Origin: FEN-1139 sp038207155
GTDB taxonomy: Bacteria; Myxococcota_A; Polyangia; Polyangiales; Polyangiaceae
DNA length: 64,000 nucleotides
Reading direction: 5' to 3'
Assembly: GCA_038207155.1 (NCBI GenBank)
Contig: JBBRAB010000006.1
Location: 62,001 to 126,000 of the forward strand
The notes below the pieces were generated by a model. It did no database searches. It saw only the letters and a list, made by a program, of their open reading frames with translations, and was not told the DNA's origin. Within the stretch, counting starts at the first letter, position 1, and each line of letters begins with the position of its first letter. Below, in pieces: positions 8,041 to 16,903 of the stretch. The translations under genes and the position numbers were made by a program.

Positions 8041-9084
8041 ATGTCCGTTACTCATGAAGCCGTTCGTGTTTCCCTGGGCACAGCCTTCTCCACAGCGGCT
8101 CTGACGTCACTTGCCGACGGAGCCGCGTCGAAGGTTCCTGCAGCGCTCTGGGAGCGCGCCCTCCACCAGCCGCTCGAGAGCTTTCTCGGACGCCCTGGCA
8201 AGGCTCTGCGTGCCGAATTGGTGGAGGCGGGCTTTCGCATTGCAGGTGGCTCCCCTGAGCTGCCCACGGCCCTGCCCGTGCTGCTCGAAGCGCTTCATGC
8301 CGGCTCTCTCATCATCGACGACATCGAAGATGATTCAGTACAGCGCCGCGGTCATCCAAGCCTGCACCGCAGCCACGGCGTGCCTCTGGCGCTCAATGCT
8401 GGCTGTTGGCTGTATTTCTGGACCTTTGAGCTGCTCGAGAGCCTGCCGATGGCGGAAACCACCCGGCTCGCCGCGTACCGGATGACGACGACGGTCATGC
8501 GCGAGTGTCACTACGGCCAGGCGCTTGACCTGTCCGTTCGTCAGGATGACGTCGCACCTGAACAGCTTGAGTCTGTCGCGCTCGCCTGCTCTGAGCTTAA
8601 GACGGGGAGCCTCGTTGGCCTGGCCACGGGTCTTGGCGCCCTGGTTGGTGGGGCGAGTCCGCACAGCGTCGCCGCAATTCAACGCTATGGACGTGCCCTC
8701 GGAGTCGGGCTGCAGATGCTCGATGACCTCAGCAGCTTGCTCAGTTTGGGCAAGCAGGACAAAGCCGAGGAGGACCTCCAGCTCGGGCGCGTCACCTGGC
8801 CCTGGGCTTGGCTCGCCAGGACCCCCGAGGATGCGCGATGGTCTGCTCTTTTGCAGGAGGCACTGGCAGTGCGCGCGGGTGCCCCGTTTGGGCCGCTCGT
8901 CTGCCACCTGGTCGCAGCCCTAGAGGATCGCGGGCGCCTCGCCATCGAAGAGCTATTTAGCCGCGCTTGGATTGAGCTTGAAACGCAGCTCGGCGCAACC
9001 CATGAGTTGACACCTCTGCAGCGGTGCGCCGATCGCATGAAGGCAAGCTATGTGTCCCGGTTGACTTCAGCGGGGATACCATGA
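8041..9084 (+). CDS. crtE: Geranylgeranyl diphosphate synthase (polyprenyl synthetase family)
   Basis: Isoprenyl diphosphate synthase supplying C20 precursor for CrtB, about 347 residues. The first Asp-rich motif is present and canonical (IIDDIEDDSVQRRG), with PGKALRAEL before it. The second region reads GLQMLDDLSSLLS, so the usual DDxxD is DDLSS; the following GK...EEDLQLGRVTWPW resembles the end of this family. The ATG at 8041 is preferred because GCGAGG lies just upstream; a TTG at 8026 overlapping the crtI stop is possible. Its stop overlaps the crtB start (ATGA). Confidence 0.85.
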   Translation: MSVTHEAVRVSLGTAFSTAALTSLADGAASKVPAALWERALHQPLESFLGRPGKALRAELVEAGFRIAGGSPELPTALPVLLEALHAGSLIIDDIEDDSVQRRGHPSLHRSHGVPLALNAGCWLYFWTFELLESLPMAETTRLAAYRMTTTVMRECHYGQALDLSVRQDDVAPEQLESVALACSELKTGSLVGLATGLGALVGGASPHSVAAIQRYGRALGVGLQMLDDLSSLLSLGKQDKAEEDLQLGRVTWPWAWLARTPEDARWSALLQEALAVRAGAPFGPLVCHLVAALEDRGRLAIEELFSRAWIELETQLGATHELTPLQRCADRMKASYVSRLTSAGIP

Positions 9085-10073
9085 CCACCCCTGGAGTGAT
9101 CGGGGCGGAAGAGCTGGAGCTGTGTCGTCAGACCATTCTCAAACACAGTAAGAGCTTTTCCCTGGCGTCCAGGTTCTTGCCGCCCGCCCTGCGTGATGAC
9201 GCGGTCGTGCTCTACGCTTGGTGCCGCCGGGCCGACGACGCCATTGATCTGGTGGCAGTCGAGCAGCAACCCTCGGCGCTGGAGCAGTTGCGTTCGGAGC
9301 TCGACAGCATCTACTCCGGTTTGAGCCAATCCGACCCAGTTCTGCGTGCCTTCAGTGCGCTCGTCACCAGCCGCACCATCCCCCGCGAGTATCCTGAAGA
9401 GCTGCTGGCTGGTATGGAGATGGACGTGCTCGGCGCGCCCTACGACTCCGTCGAGCAATTGCTGCTCTATTGCTATCGAGTCGCGGCCACGGTTGGGCTG
9501 ATGATGTGCCACGTTCTGGGCATTTCTAGCCCGATTGCCCGTCGCCACGCCGCGCACTTGGGCATGGCAATGCAGCTCACCAACATCTGTCGCGACGTTG
9601 CGGAAGACACCGAGCGCGCACGGCTCTATCTGCCGCAGCGCCTGCTCGGGCGCCATGGCGTACTCGTGCCTGCCGGCAGTCTCGCCAAGGACTGGTCCCC
9701 CGCGCAACGTCAAGCCGTCCGCCTTGTCACCTCAGAGCTGCTCGAGCTGGCCGATGGTTACTACACGTCGGGCGAGCAGGGGATCCGCTATCTGTCCGCT
9801 TCCGGCGGTTACGCGGTGATGCTTGCCCGCTTGATGTATTCCGACATCGGTCGCGTGCTGCGTCAGCGGCACTGCGAGCCCCTTGCGCCGCGCGCGTACG
9901 TCACTTCACCGCGCAAGCTGGCTCATGCCGTTCGGGCGCTGGGCGTGCTGCGGCGACAGCCGCGCAGCATCGTTCCCATTGCACTGGGTGAGGGTGCCCC
10001 GGCGCCCCTGCCGAACGAGCCAGATCCCGTCGCGGATGCTCGCCTTGCCGTGAGCTTTCAAGCGCTGCTCTGA
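9081..10073 (+). CDS. crtB: Phytoene synthase
   Basis: Squalene/phytoene synthase family enzyme condensing two geranylgeranyl diphosphates to phytoene, about 330 residues. Both Asp-rich motifs are intact: CRRADDAID near residue 50 and the NICRDVAEDTERARLYLP signature. The YCYRVAATVG motif lies between. ATG at 9081 overlaps the crtE TGA, so crtE and crtB are coupled. It ends the plus arm and is convergent with the ion-channel gene. Confidence 0.93.
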   Translation: MTTPGVIGAEELELCRQTILKHSKSFSLASRFLPPALRDDAVVLYAWCRRADDAIDLVAVEQQPSALEQLRSELDSIYSGLSQSDPVLRAFSALVTSRTIPREYPEELLAGMEMDVLGAPYDSVEQLLLYCYRVAATVGLMMCHVLGISSPIARRHAAHLGMAMQLTNICRDVAEDTERARLYLPQRLLGRHGVLVPAGSLAKDWSPAQRQAVRLVTSELLELADGYYTSGEQGIRYLSASGGYAVMLARLMYSDIGRVLRQRHCEPLAPRAYVTSPRKLAHAVRALGVLRRQPRSIVPIALGEGAPAPLPNEPDPVADARLAVSFQALL

Positions 10074-10174
10074 CTGCTGCAGGTTGCTCCCCCCAGCTCC
10101 GCCTTGAATTGGCAAAGTAGCTCGGGGGCGCCTTGGTTCTATTTGGTTTTGTGCAGCGTGGAAGCGACGCCGCG

Positions 10175-11503
10175 TCAGCAAGCGGCGAGCAGCACGAACG
10201 CGATACTGGTGCCAAACGTCAAGAGCGGAACCGCCCACAGCAGGAAGCGATAGGTCTGCTCATGCACGTAGGAGCCGAACAGTCGATGCACGAAGTTGCA
10301 GCGAAACAGCAGTACGACGATCCCGAGTGATATCGCCAGGGTCGCGTAGTTGAGCGCGAACAGGCGCGTTACGGTGTTGTCGCTTCCGGCAATGCTCCCA
10401 TAGGCGGACGAAACCGCGTAGCTGAGCGCGATCACCGAAAACAGGCCGCCGATCCCCATGTTGGCGAGTTCAAACGCCTCGATATCAAAGCCCTCGGGCG
10501 TCGCTTTGTTCATCCAAAGCGCCAGGAGTGGGATCAGCAGAGAGGCGATCAGCGGGATGAAGATCGTGGTCATCCCAGTGCCCGGGTAGCGGGAGACGAT
10601 GAGCGACGCGGTGACTCGCGAATATTTGTCACCGTTCCAGCCGCCGGCCAGATCTGAGTCGAGATCAACATCGCCTATTTTCCAGGAGTCGAGCGCGACC
10701 TCGGCACCCGCGCGGCTAAACTCCTCGTCATCCTGGTCGAAGCGCAGCATGACTTGGTCGGCGGTCTGCTCGCGGAGCAGCACGGTGTGCTTGAGCGACT
10801 GCACGTCGAAGGGGAAGTTCTGCACGTCGACGCCGATCTTGTAGCGACCCGTGGTTCGAACGATGGTCTCGATCTGGCCATCCTCGAACACGCGCAGGCG
10901 GTGACCGACGTAGCCGGTGGTCTCCGCCCGGTTGACGACGTCAACGTTGGGCAACCACAGCTTGGCCAGTTGTTCCTTGGCCTGCTTGCCGCGATACTCG
11001 ATATAGCGAGCCGTGGAACCGGTCGCAGCAAAGCGCAGTCGGGAATCGCTCCAACGGAGCCGCAGATCGGTAGTGGCCTCGTACTCGCCCTTGACGTCGT
11101 CGAACGACAGAAGCTCAACCACGAACGTCCCGATATTGACGAATACGGGTAACCCGCGGCCCAGCGGCAGCGAAGTCAGGTCCGGTTCCTTCGAGGCCGC
11201 GCCAGCGGACGGTGCGGCGTCAGCTGCGGGAGCTAGGTCCGTCGGGGTCGGTGCGGCACTCGACGCCGCCGACGGACTTGAGGTCGCAACGGCTGGCAAG
11301 CTTGAGGCTATCGCTGCGGCTGGTGCAACCTTCGCGCCCTTCGGCAAGGCCGCGGCAGCGCGTGGGGAGGCGGCTTCGACCTGCTTGGTCACATTGTTGT
11401 CGCCAGCCGCGCGTGCCCCGTGAGTTGCCACAAACACGCTAATCGCGCAGGCGACCAGCACGACTAGCGGCATCAGCCACCGGACGGATCGCGCTCGGGT
11501 CAT
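10175..11503 (-). CDS. Pentameric ligand-gated ion channel homologue (Pro-loop receptor family)
   Basis: Predicted inner-membrane channel, 442 residues. A signal anchor (residues about 8-30) is followed by a roughly 100-residue Ala/Pro/Ser-rich linker, not normal for bacterial channels of this family. The extracellular domain follows: GEYEATTDLRLRWSDSRL matches the family's beta-strand WxDxRL signature and QNFPFDVQSLKH is the Pro-loop, without the eukaryotic Cys pair. Four membrane helices lie at the expected places, starting MTTIFIPLIASLL, with M4 at the extreme C-terminus. Its ATG overlaps the stop of the upstream dCache gene (ATGA). Ligand and ion selectivity cannot be read. Confidence 0.85.
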   Translation of the reverse strand: MTRARSVRWLMPLVVLVACAISVFVATHGARAAGDNNVTKQVEAASPRAAAALPKGAKVAPAAAIASSLPAVATSSPSAASSAAPTPTDLAPAADAAPSAGAASKEPDLTSLPLGRGLPVFVNIGTFVVELLSFDDVKGEYEATTDLRLRWSDSRLRFAATGSTARYIEYRGKQAKEQLAKLWLPNVDVVNRAETTGYVGHRLRVFEDGQIETIVRTTGRYKIGVDVQNFPFDVQSLKHTVLLREQTADQVMLRFDQDDEEFSRAGAEVALDSWKIGDVDLDSDLAGGWNGDKYSRVTASLIVSRYPGTGMTTIFIPLIASLLIPLLALWMNKATPEGFDIEAFELANMGIGGLFSVIALSYAVSSAYGSIAGSDNTVTRLFALNYATLAISLGIVVLLFRCNFVHRLFGSYVHEQTYRFLLWAVPLLTFGTSIAFVLLAAC

Positions 11504-12618
11504 CCTTCCCCCCGTTTGCGCAGCTCTTCGCAGTGCTTGGCCAGCGTCTGCAGTTCCTCGCAGTAGTCCTCGAGTGGCTCAGCCGGCTGGGCTTCGGTGC
11601 CTGCCCCAAGCGCGCAAATCCGCTCATTTAGCCCCGCGAGTGGCGCGAGCAAGCGGCCACGAATGACAATCAGGATCGCGCCCGACATGATGACTATACC
11701 GAACAGCGAGGCGAGTCCCAGCCAGACGAATGAGCGTCGCGCCGCCGATTCGTCGTCGCCAAAATCATGCGCGAGCGACACCACCCCGATGCGCTTGTGG
11801 GCATGATCGTATAGCGGGATCAGCTGAACGCCCCAGGTGGTTCCGTCCGCGCTGCGCTCATAGCTGCGCGGCTCGGGCACATCGACGTCACGATCCGTGA
11901 CCAGTCCTTCGAGTAGGTCTTCGTGCGTCGAGTGAAGTCGGATGTAGGGGCCGACGCGCTTTCTGACCGACAGGGCGTCCGCGGGCATGTTGGTGGCCAC
12001 ATCGCGGAGCAGCCGTTCGTCAATGAACACCGCACCCTCGAACTCGAATGAGGACTTGAGCTCGTCCAGCACGGGCTCAAAATCCAATGCCATCTCAAAA
12101 CTGCCGAAAAACGCGCCAGCATTGTCGAGAACAGGAACGATCGCGGAGACGGCCGGGCCGAACGAACCGACCTCGATTCCCTGGCGAATCGCCTTGTTGC
12201 GATGGGCCTCGACTAGCATCGGACGGTTCTTGGTGTCGTCGTCGCCAAACTTGTCGGGTTGCTGAAGGCGTAAAAAGGTCATGCCCGACGCCTCGTGGAA
12301 CTCCGAGCGATCGAGGCCGTATTTCTCCTTCTGAACCGTGAACATCGTCTGACACTCGTAGACCAGCTTGGCGCGGTCACGGGCGACAAACGCCTGACGG
12401 ATGGTAGGAATGCTGACGACGAGCTCGGATGCCTCCGACGCCTCGTCCTCCAGAGCGGCGAGCTTGGTCGCGAAGACCTCGCGCATCAATTTGTAGGCGT
12501 CGTCGTGGGCTCCCCGGAGCAAGCGTCCAGTGAGGAGCATCGCGACGCCGGCCAGGGCGAGCACGACCAGCGTGCTGCAAACAATGAGGGTACGGGGTCC
12601 GGAGCGTCGAAAGCGCAT
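11500..12618 (-). CDS. Double-Cache (dCache_3-like) membrane sensor without output domain
   Basis: About 372 residues: a basic N-terminus, TM1 (TLIVCSTLVVLALAGVAMLL), a 250-residue periplasmic region, TM2 (WLGLASLFGIVIMSGAILIVI) and a 55-residue cytoplasmic tail. The periplasmic part has the features of the dCache_3 family in chemoreceptors: LRLQQPDKFGDD, IRQGIEVGSFGPAVS, VPVLDNAGAFFGSFE and a second Cache-like repeat ending in LIPLYDHAHKRIGVV. The tail is HAMP-like at its start, then coiled-coil, and ends without kinase, cyclase or methyl-accepting domain. Start ATG at 12618. The downstream ion channel starts inside its stop codon. Confidence 0.8.
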   Translation of the reverse strand: MRFRRSGPRTLIVCSTLVVLALAGVAMLLTGRLLRGAHDDAYKLMREVFATKLAALEDEASEASELVVSIPTIRQAFVARDRAKLVYECQTMFTVQKEKYGLDRSEFHEASGMTFLRLQQPDKFGDDDTKNRPMLVEAHRNKAIRQGIEVGSFGPAVSAIVPVLDNAGAFFGSFEMALDFEPVLDELKSSFEFEGAVFIDERLLRDVATNMPADALSVRKRVGPYIRLHSTHEDLLEGLVTDRDVDVPEPRSYERSADGTTWGVQLIPLYDHAHKRIGVVSLAHDFGDDESAARRSFVWLGLASLFGIVIMSGAILIVIRGRLLAPLAGLNERICALGAGTEAQPAEPLEDYCEELQTLAKHCEELRKRGEG

Positions 12619-12798
12619 GGGGGCACAGTGGCCCAGGGGTCCCTGGACCGTCAAGCCAGGGAAAACGGATATAGGGGAATTGACGCAGGATCGCCCTCCG
12701 AGCGCCCGCCGGACTCGCAGCGAGCGCAGTGCAAATCCCTAAAACTGAAGGGACCAAGAAGCATGAGCTGCTCCAACCTGGTCGTGGTAAAAAGAGCC

Positions 12799-14694
12799 AT
12801 GACGACCAAGTCTCGCGCCGAAGTCTGCGCCCTGGTTTGCGCATTTGGGGCTCTACTCGTTGCCTGCGGTTCGGGTTCTGATGGAAGTGCTGCAGGCGCG
12901 GGCACTGCGGGGTCTGGTGCAACGGGAGCGCGAGCCGGGGCAGGCGGGGCAGGCGCGGAGCTCTCGGCTTGCACTGCGGGACTCGTGCCGGGCCCATTGG
13001 TCTATCCGAAGGATTTTCTGACGAGCGTGCGCGACTTTGGAGCCGTCGGCGACGGGCTCACCGACGACACCGCGGCGATTCGAAAGGCCATCGAGTCCGC
13101 GTCGAAGCTCTATTTTCCCGCCGGGACCTATGTGGTGAGCGACAGTCTGCAATGGAATCATTGCTGCGTTACGATCCGCGGGCAGGGGAGCGGGGTCACC
13201 ACGATCCGCCTAGCGAACGGTTCCGCGGGATTTGCCGATCCGAAGTCACCGCGCGCTGTCTTTCGCACCGGCGAAGGCAACATGTCCTTTGGTCAATACT
13301 TCTTCGACCTGACCGTGGACACTGGCAGCGATAACCCTGGCGCGATCGGGATCGACTGGATTTCGAACAATGACGGCGCCCTTCGCAATGTTGCCGTGCG
13401 CAGTGGGGACGGTAAAGGAGTCGCGGGAATCGAGATGACTCGCGGCTGGCCGGGGCCGTGCCTTGCCAAGCATGTTCGTGTCGAGGGATTCGACTACGGG
13501 ATTCGCGTGGCTGGTTCCGAGTACGGACCCACCTTCGAAGACCTCGCGCTTGTGGGACAACGCGTTGCCGGCTTCGACAACCGGGACAATCGCGTTGCCT
13601 TAAGGCGGCTCTGCTCGCGTTCAAGCGCTCCCGCAATCGTATCTCACGGCGGCTCAAGCATGTTCACCCTGATCGATGCGGTTCTGGACGGAGGTGCAGC
13701 GGAACAGACAGCAATCGTGCAGAGTGACGGCGCCTTCTACGCGCGGGGGGTGACTAGCAGCGGATACGGCAAGGTGCTGAGCGAAAATGGTGTTGAGCTG
13801 GCGGCTGCAAAGCTCGATGAGCATCTCACCGGGCAAGCGCGAAGCCTCTTCGCTGCGGGCTCACCAGCGCACTCGCTTGGCCTACCCATCGCGGAGACAC
13901 CGGAGTTTCACGAGATGGAATCGGCGCGTTGGGTGAAGTGGGACGCTCCGTACTACGTCCCTGGGGATGGTGGTGGCCTGGTCGAGGCGCTCGCCACTCC
14001 CGGAAAGTCAACGGTCTACATTCCAAACGGTCTTGTTCAGACCAACCAGGAAGTGCGAATCGTCGTGCCTGCGGGCATTCGACACATTCGCGCGAATCGC
14101 CTCACCGTCAACCCGCCTGACGCAGGGGCGGCCGCACGTGCCGGCATTTGGCTCGTGATAGACCAGGACAGCGAGCAGCCCCTGATTGTTGAAGGTTTGT
14201 TGGGAGTCCACGTCGAGCATACCGCGAAGCGGTCCGTGGTGTTTCTAGACAGCGGAGTGGACTATCAGAGCAAGCCCGGTTGTGGCGACGTCTACTTTGA
14301 AGACGTCATGAACGCGTCACTGCGAATCCAGCCCGGACAACAGGTCTGGGCGCGGCAGCTCAACAATGAGGGACCAGGGCCCAAGGTGGTCAACGACGGG
14401 GGCGTCCTGTGGATTTTGGGGCTAAAGACCGAAGGCGCGGGCACCATCATCGAGACACGCCAGGCGGGTCAGACAGAGCTACTCGGGACTCTGATCTATC
14501 CCGCCACCGCAGTACCGTCCGGAGCGCCAGCATTTCTCAGTGTCGACGCACGCATGTCGCTCATCTACGGCACGAGTGCCTACGTGGCTGGTGGCGACTA
14601 TGCGGTTCAAGTGCGCGAGACGCGTAAGGGTGTCACGCGCGAGTTGAACGCTGATGCCGTTCGCGGACAGATGGCGCTCTACACGGGCTATTGA
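12799..14694 (+). CDS. Pectate-lyase-superfamily (parallel beta-helix) lipoprotein
   Basis: Lipid-anchored protein of about 631 residues. The ATG at 12799 gives a compact signal ending in lipobox LVAC; a start at 12763 (MSCSNL...) has a GAAGGGA site but makes a long N-region. A Gly/Ala/Thr linker follows. The domain begins with VRDFGAVGDGLTDDTAAIRKAI, the signature of Pectate_lyase_3/pectin-lyase-fold proteins, then YFPAGTYVVSD and a right-handed beta-helix. Members include polygalacturonases and phage tailspike-like depolymerases; exact substrate unknown. It is divergent from the dCache gene. Confidence 0.8.
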   Translation: MTTKSRAEVCALVCAFGALLVACGSGSDGSAAGAGTAGSGATGARAGAGGAGAELSACTAGLVPGPLVYPKDFLTSVRDFGAVGDGLTDDTAAIRKAIESASKLYFPAGTYVVSDSLQWNHCCVTIRGQGSGVTTIRLANGSAGFADPKSPRAVFRTGEGNMSFGQYFFDLTVDTGSDNPGAIGIDWISNNDGALRNVAVRSGDGKGVAGIEMTRGWPGPCLAKHVRVEGFDYGIRVAGSEYGPTFEDLALVGQRVAGFDNRDNRVALRRLCSRSSAPAIVSHGGSSMFTLIDAVLDGGAAEQTAIVQSDGAFYARGVTSSGYGKVLSENGVELAAAKLDEHLTGQARSLFAAGSPAHSLGLPIAETPEFHEMESARWVKWDAPYYVPGDGGGLVEALATPGKSTVYIPNGLVQTNQEVRIVVPAGIRHIRANRLTVNPPDAGAAARAGIWLVIDQDSEQPLIVEGLLGVHVEHTAKRSVVFLDSGVDYQSKPGCGDVYFEDVMNASLRIQPGQQVWARQLNNEGPGPKVVNDGGVLWILGLKTEGAGTIIETRQAGQTELLGTLIYPATAVPSGAPAFLSVDARMSLIYGTSAYVAGGDYAVQVRETRKGVTRELNADAVRGQMALYTGY

Positions 14695-14885
14695 CCCCAC
14701 AAATCGGCCTAGCTCACAGGGCGCCCGCCTCCAAGCGCGCCGCGAGCCGGCGCTGGTAGGCGCGAAACACCTCGAGATCCACTTGCGCCGCGCCGGCGGC
14801 TCCACCCCCACTACCGCTTGTCGCCCCCCTTCCCCATGATTGCCTGCGCCGACCGGACAGCTCATTGGGGCGCTCAAGGATCACC

Positions 14886-15596
14886 ATGCCAAACACCACT
14901 ACGCACATTGATAGCAGTGACACGAAAGCGGACGTTCGGCCGGAGGCTGTGACCCGTCCACGCCGCTTCGGCTTGGTCGTCACCACCGCACTGCTTGGAA
15001 CCCTGCTTTTCGGCTGTCAGGACAAAGACACCCGTCGTGCCAGCACGTCTGCCCCAGCGGTTGAAAATGCCGCAGCCGTTGTTGGCAGCACGGCCCAGGA
15101 GACCCTGCGCGTGGATGCCGCTGCGTCGCGGATCACTTTTACCGGGCGAAAGATCACCGGCCGCCATGAGGGTTCGTTCTCTCGGTTCAGTGGAGCCGTC
15201 GAGCTGGTAGCCGGCAAGGCAGAGGGGAGCTCGGTCTCGATTGAGATCGAAATGGACTCAGTTACCGTTGAGCCGCCCAAGCTACTCGGTCACCTCAAGA
15301 GCCCCGACTTTTTCGACGTGGCGCGCTTCCCCAAGGCAAAATTCGTCTCGACCGCCATCAAGGCCGGCGCGCCTGGCTCGCCGCAACAGGTGACCGGCAA
15401 CCTGACGCTGCACGGCGTGACCAAGACGATCTCGTTTCCTGCGACCATCACCGTTGCGGCCACTGGCGTCGAGGCGTCAGCCGAGTTCAGCATCAATCGC
15501 AAGGATTTCGGGGTCGTTTACCCCGGGATGCCCGACGATCTCATCCAGGACGACGTTCCGCTCAAGCTGACACTCAAGGCCCCGCGCGCGCACTGA
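14886..15596 (+). CDS. YceI family lipoprotein
   Basis: Lipocalin-like YceI domain protein of about 236 residues. The ATG at 14886 follows AAGGATC; an in-frame TTG at 14865 is less likely. After an unusually long basic N-region of 30 residues, the hydrophobic VVTTALLGTLLFGC gives a lipobox. The domain spans roughly residues 75-235: DAAASRITFTG, the HLKSPDFFDVARFPKAKF hallmark, GNLTLHGVTK and a final SINRKDFGV. YceI proteins bind polyprenyl-type lipids in the periplasm; a link with isoprenoid carriers is family knowledge, not seen here. Confidence 0.88.
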   Translation: MPNTTTHIDSSDTKADVRPEAVTRPRRFGLVVTTALLGTLLFGCQDKDTRRASTSAPAVENAAAVVGSTAQETLRVDAAASRITFTGRKITGRHEGSFSRFSGAVELVAGKAEGSSVSIEIEMDSVTVEPPKLLGHLKSPDFFDVARFPKAKFVSTAIKAGAPGSPQQVTGNLTLHGVTKTISFPATITVAATGVEASAEFSINRKDFGVVYPGMPDDLIQDDVPLKLTLKAPRAH

Positions 15597-15767
15597 GCGT
15601 CGCGCGTGCACTGAGGCCGGCTTGGCTCGTTGAGCGCCGCTCACGCTCGACATTCTGAGTGCTCGCAGCTAGGTGTCAGCCTCACTGAGCGACACGGATA
15701 AGAACGGGGCTGGCGCACCGGATAGGGAACCGTTCTGCGAGCGCCTGATTCGCTGCTTCTGTCCCCT

Positions 15768-16643
15768 TCACTTCGCCCGGTTTTTCTCGGGGCCTGACGC
15801 CGTTGCGGCCGCCACTTGTGCCAAAAGACTGCTGGCGTTTTTCAGGAGCCACGCCCGGAGCGCTGGTCCGTCCTGGCCCCCGAGTACCTGCGCCGTAATC
15901 CTGTCATCTGACTTTGCCCGGGTCCGCTCAAGTGCCTCCCACGGATTTGGACCCAGCGCCTCAACACCGAGTTCATTAGTAGCCGCGGCAAGTGCATTCA
16001 CGATCTGCGAGTCGCACCCGGGAAAACGCTGAACGTAAGTCTTCCGCAACGAATCCATGTAGTTCAGTAGCCACATCGAGAGGTACTCCCGAAGGCTCGA
16101 GCAGCGGTACTCAACGGACTTGCCAGGGACGAGAGGGACTTCGATAATCCCCTTCCCAACTTCGTACTCGTGCTGGAAGCACGGAACTTCCAACCTGAAC
16201 AGCTTCTTGACCTCGAACCTTGCGCTGTCCTCAATAAGCGCTGGATCATCAACGTTGTACACCCCGAAGCGCTCCGCGTTTGCGCTATACGCAGGGTCGG
16301 ACTCGAGCAAGTCGAGAAGGTCACGGAGGTGCTGAAGCTCATGCTCGAGGTCAGCGGGTTGAGCCCGTGGCGTGAGACCTACGTACGGTAGGTAGTATCG
16401 CTCAGTTGGCGGGTCCGGTACGACGCCTTCCAGATCCAGATACATTCCGCCAGCGAGGGCGACGAACCGCTCGCTCGCCCCGAGCTCAAGCCTCAGGTAA
16501 GGCCAGGGTTCGCCCTCCACGATCCGCGCGCGCTCAACTGTCAGCATCGAGGGGTAGCCCTGGTCGGCGATGACCTTGAGCAGTGCCTCCCGGTACTCAA
16601 CTGACAACACCTGCTGGTATCGCTCGCGATGGCTTAGCGTCAC
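15768..16643 (-). CDS. Hypothetical protein with HELQH motif (possible metallopeptidase)
   Basis: No family recognised. The 291-residue protein has no signal peptide or membrane helix. Around residue 102 it contains LEHELQHLRDLL, matching the HExxH zinc-binding motif of gluzincins and metzincins inside a predicted helix. A second helical region (EYLSMWLLNYMDSLRK) follows at about residue 195. A third ligand cannot be assigned with confidence. The gene stands alone between YceI and ferritin. It could instead be a non-enzymatic protein in which HELQH occurs by chance. Confidence 0.65.
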   Translation of the reverse strand: MTLSHRERYQQVLSVEYREALLKVIADQGYPSMLTVERARIVEGEPWPYLRLELGASERFVALAGGMYLDLEGVVPDPPTERYYLPYVGLTPRAQPADLEHELQHLRDLLDLLESDPAYSANAERFGVYNVDDPALIEDSARFEVKKLFRLEVPCFQHEYEVGKGIIEVPLVPGKSVEYRCSSLREYLSMWLLNYMDSLRKTYVQRFPGCDSQIVNALAAATNELGVEALGPNPWEALERTRAKSDDRITAQVLGGQDGPALRAWLLKNASSLLAQVAAATASGPEKNRAK

Positions 16644-16903
16644 GGTGACAACGAGCCTACACCGGAAACGTGAGTCAATGGAACCGAGCTTGCCAGCCCA
16701 GATGAACTTTGCCGAATCCGGCTCGCAACTGGGTCAACCAGGCCGAGGTAGACACCGTTTGGCGCAACCAGACGCTCTCAGCTTGGCCGAGCTGTGACTC
16801 ACGAGCGGGCGAGTCGACTCTCGCCGCGTCGACTCCCTGTCAAAGTCCTGCCAATAGACGTCGGCCCTAGCCACCGCCACGTCGCTGAAGTACAGATCGG
16901 TCC

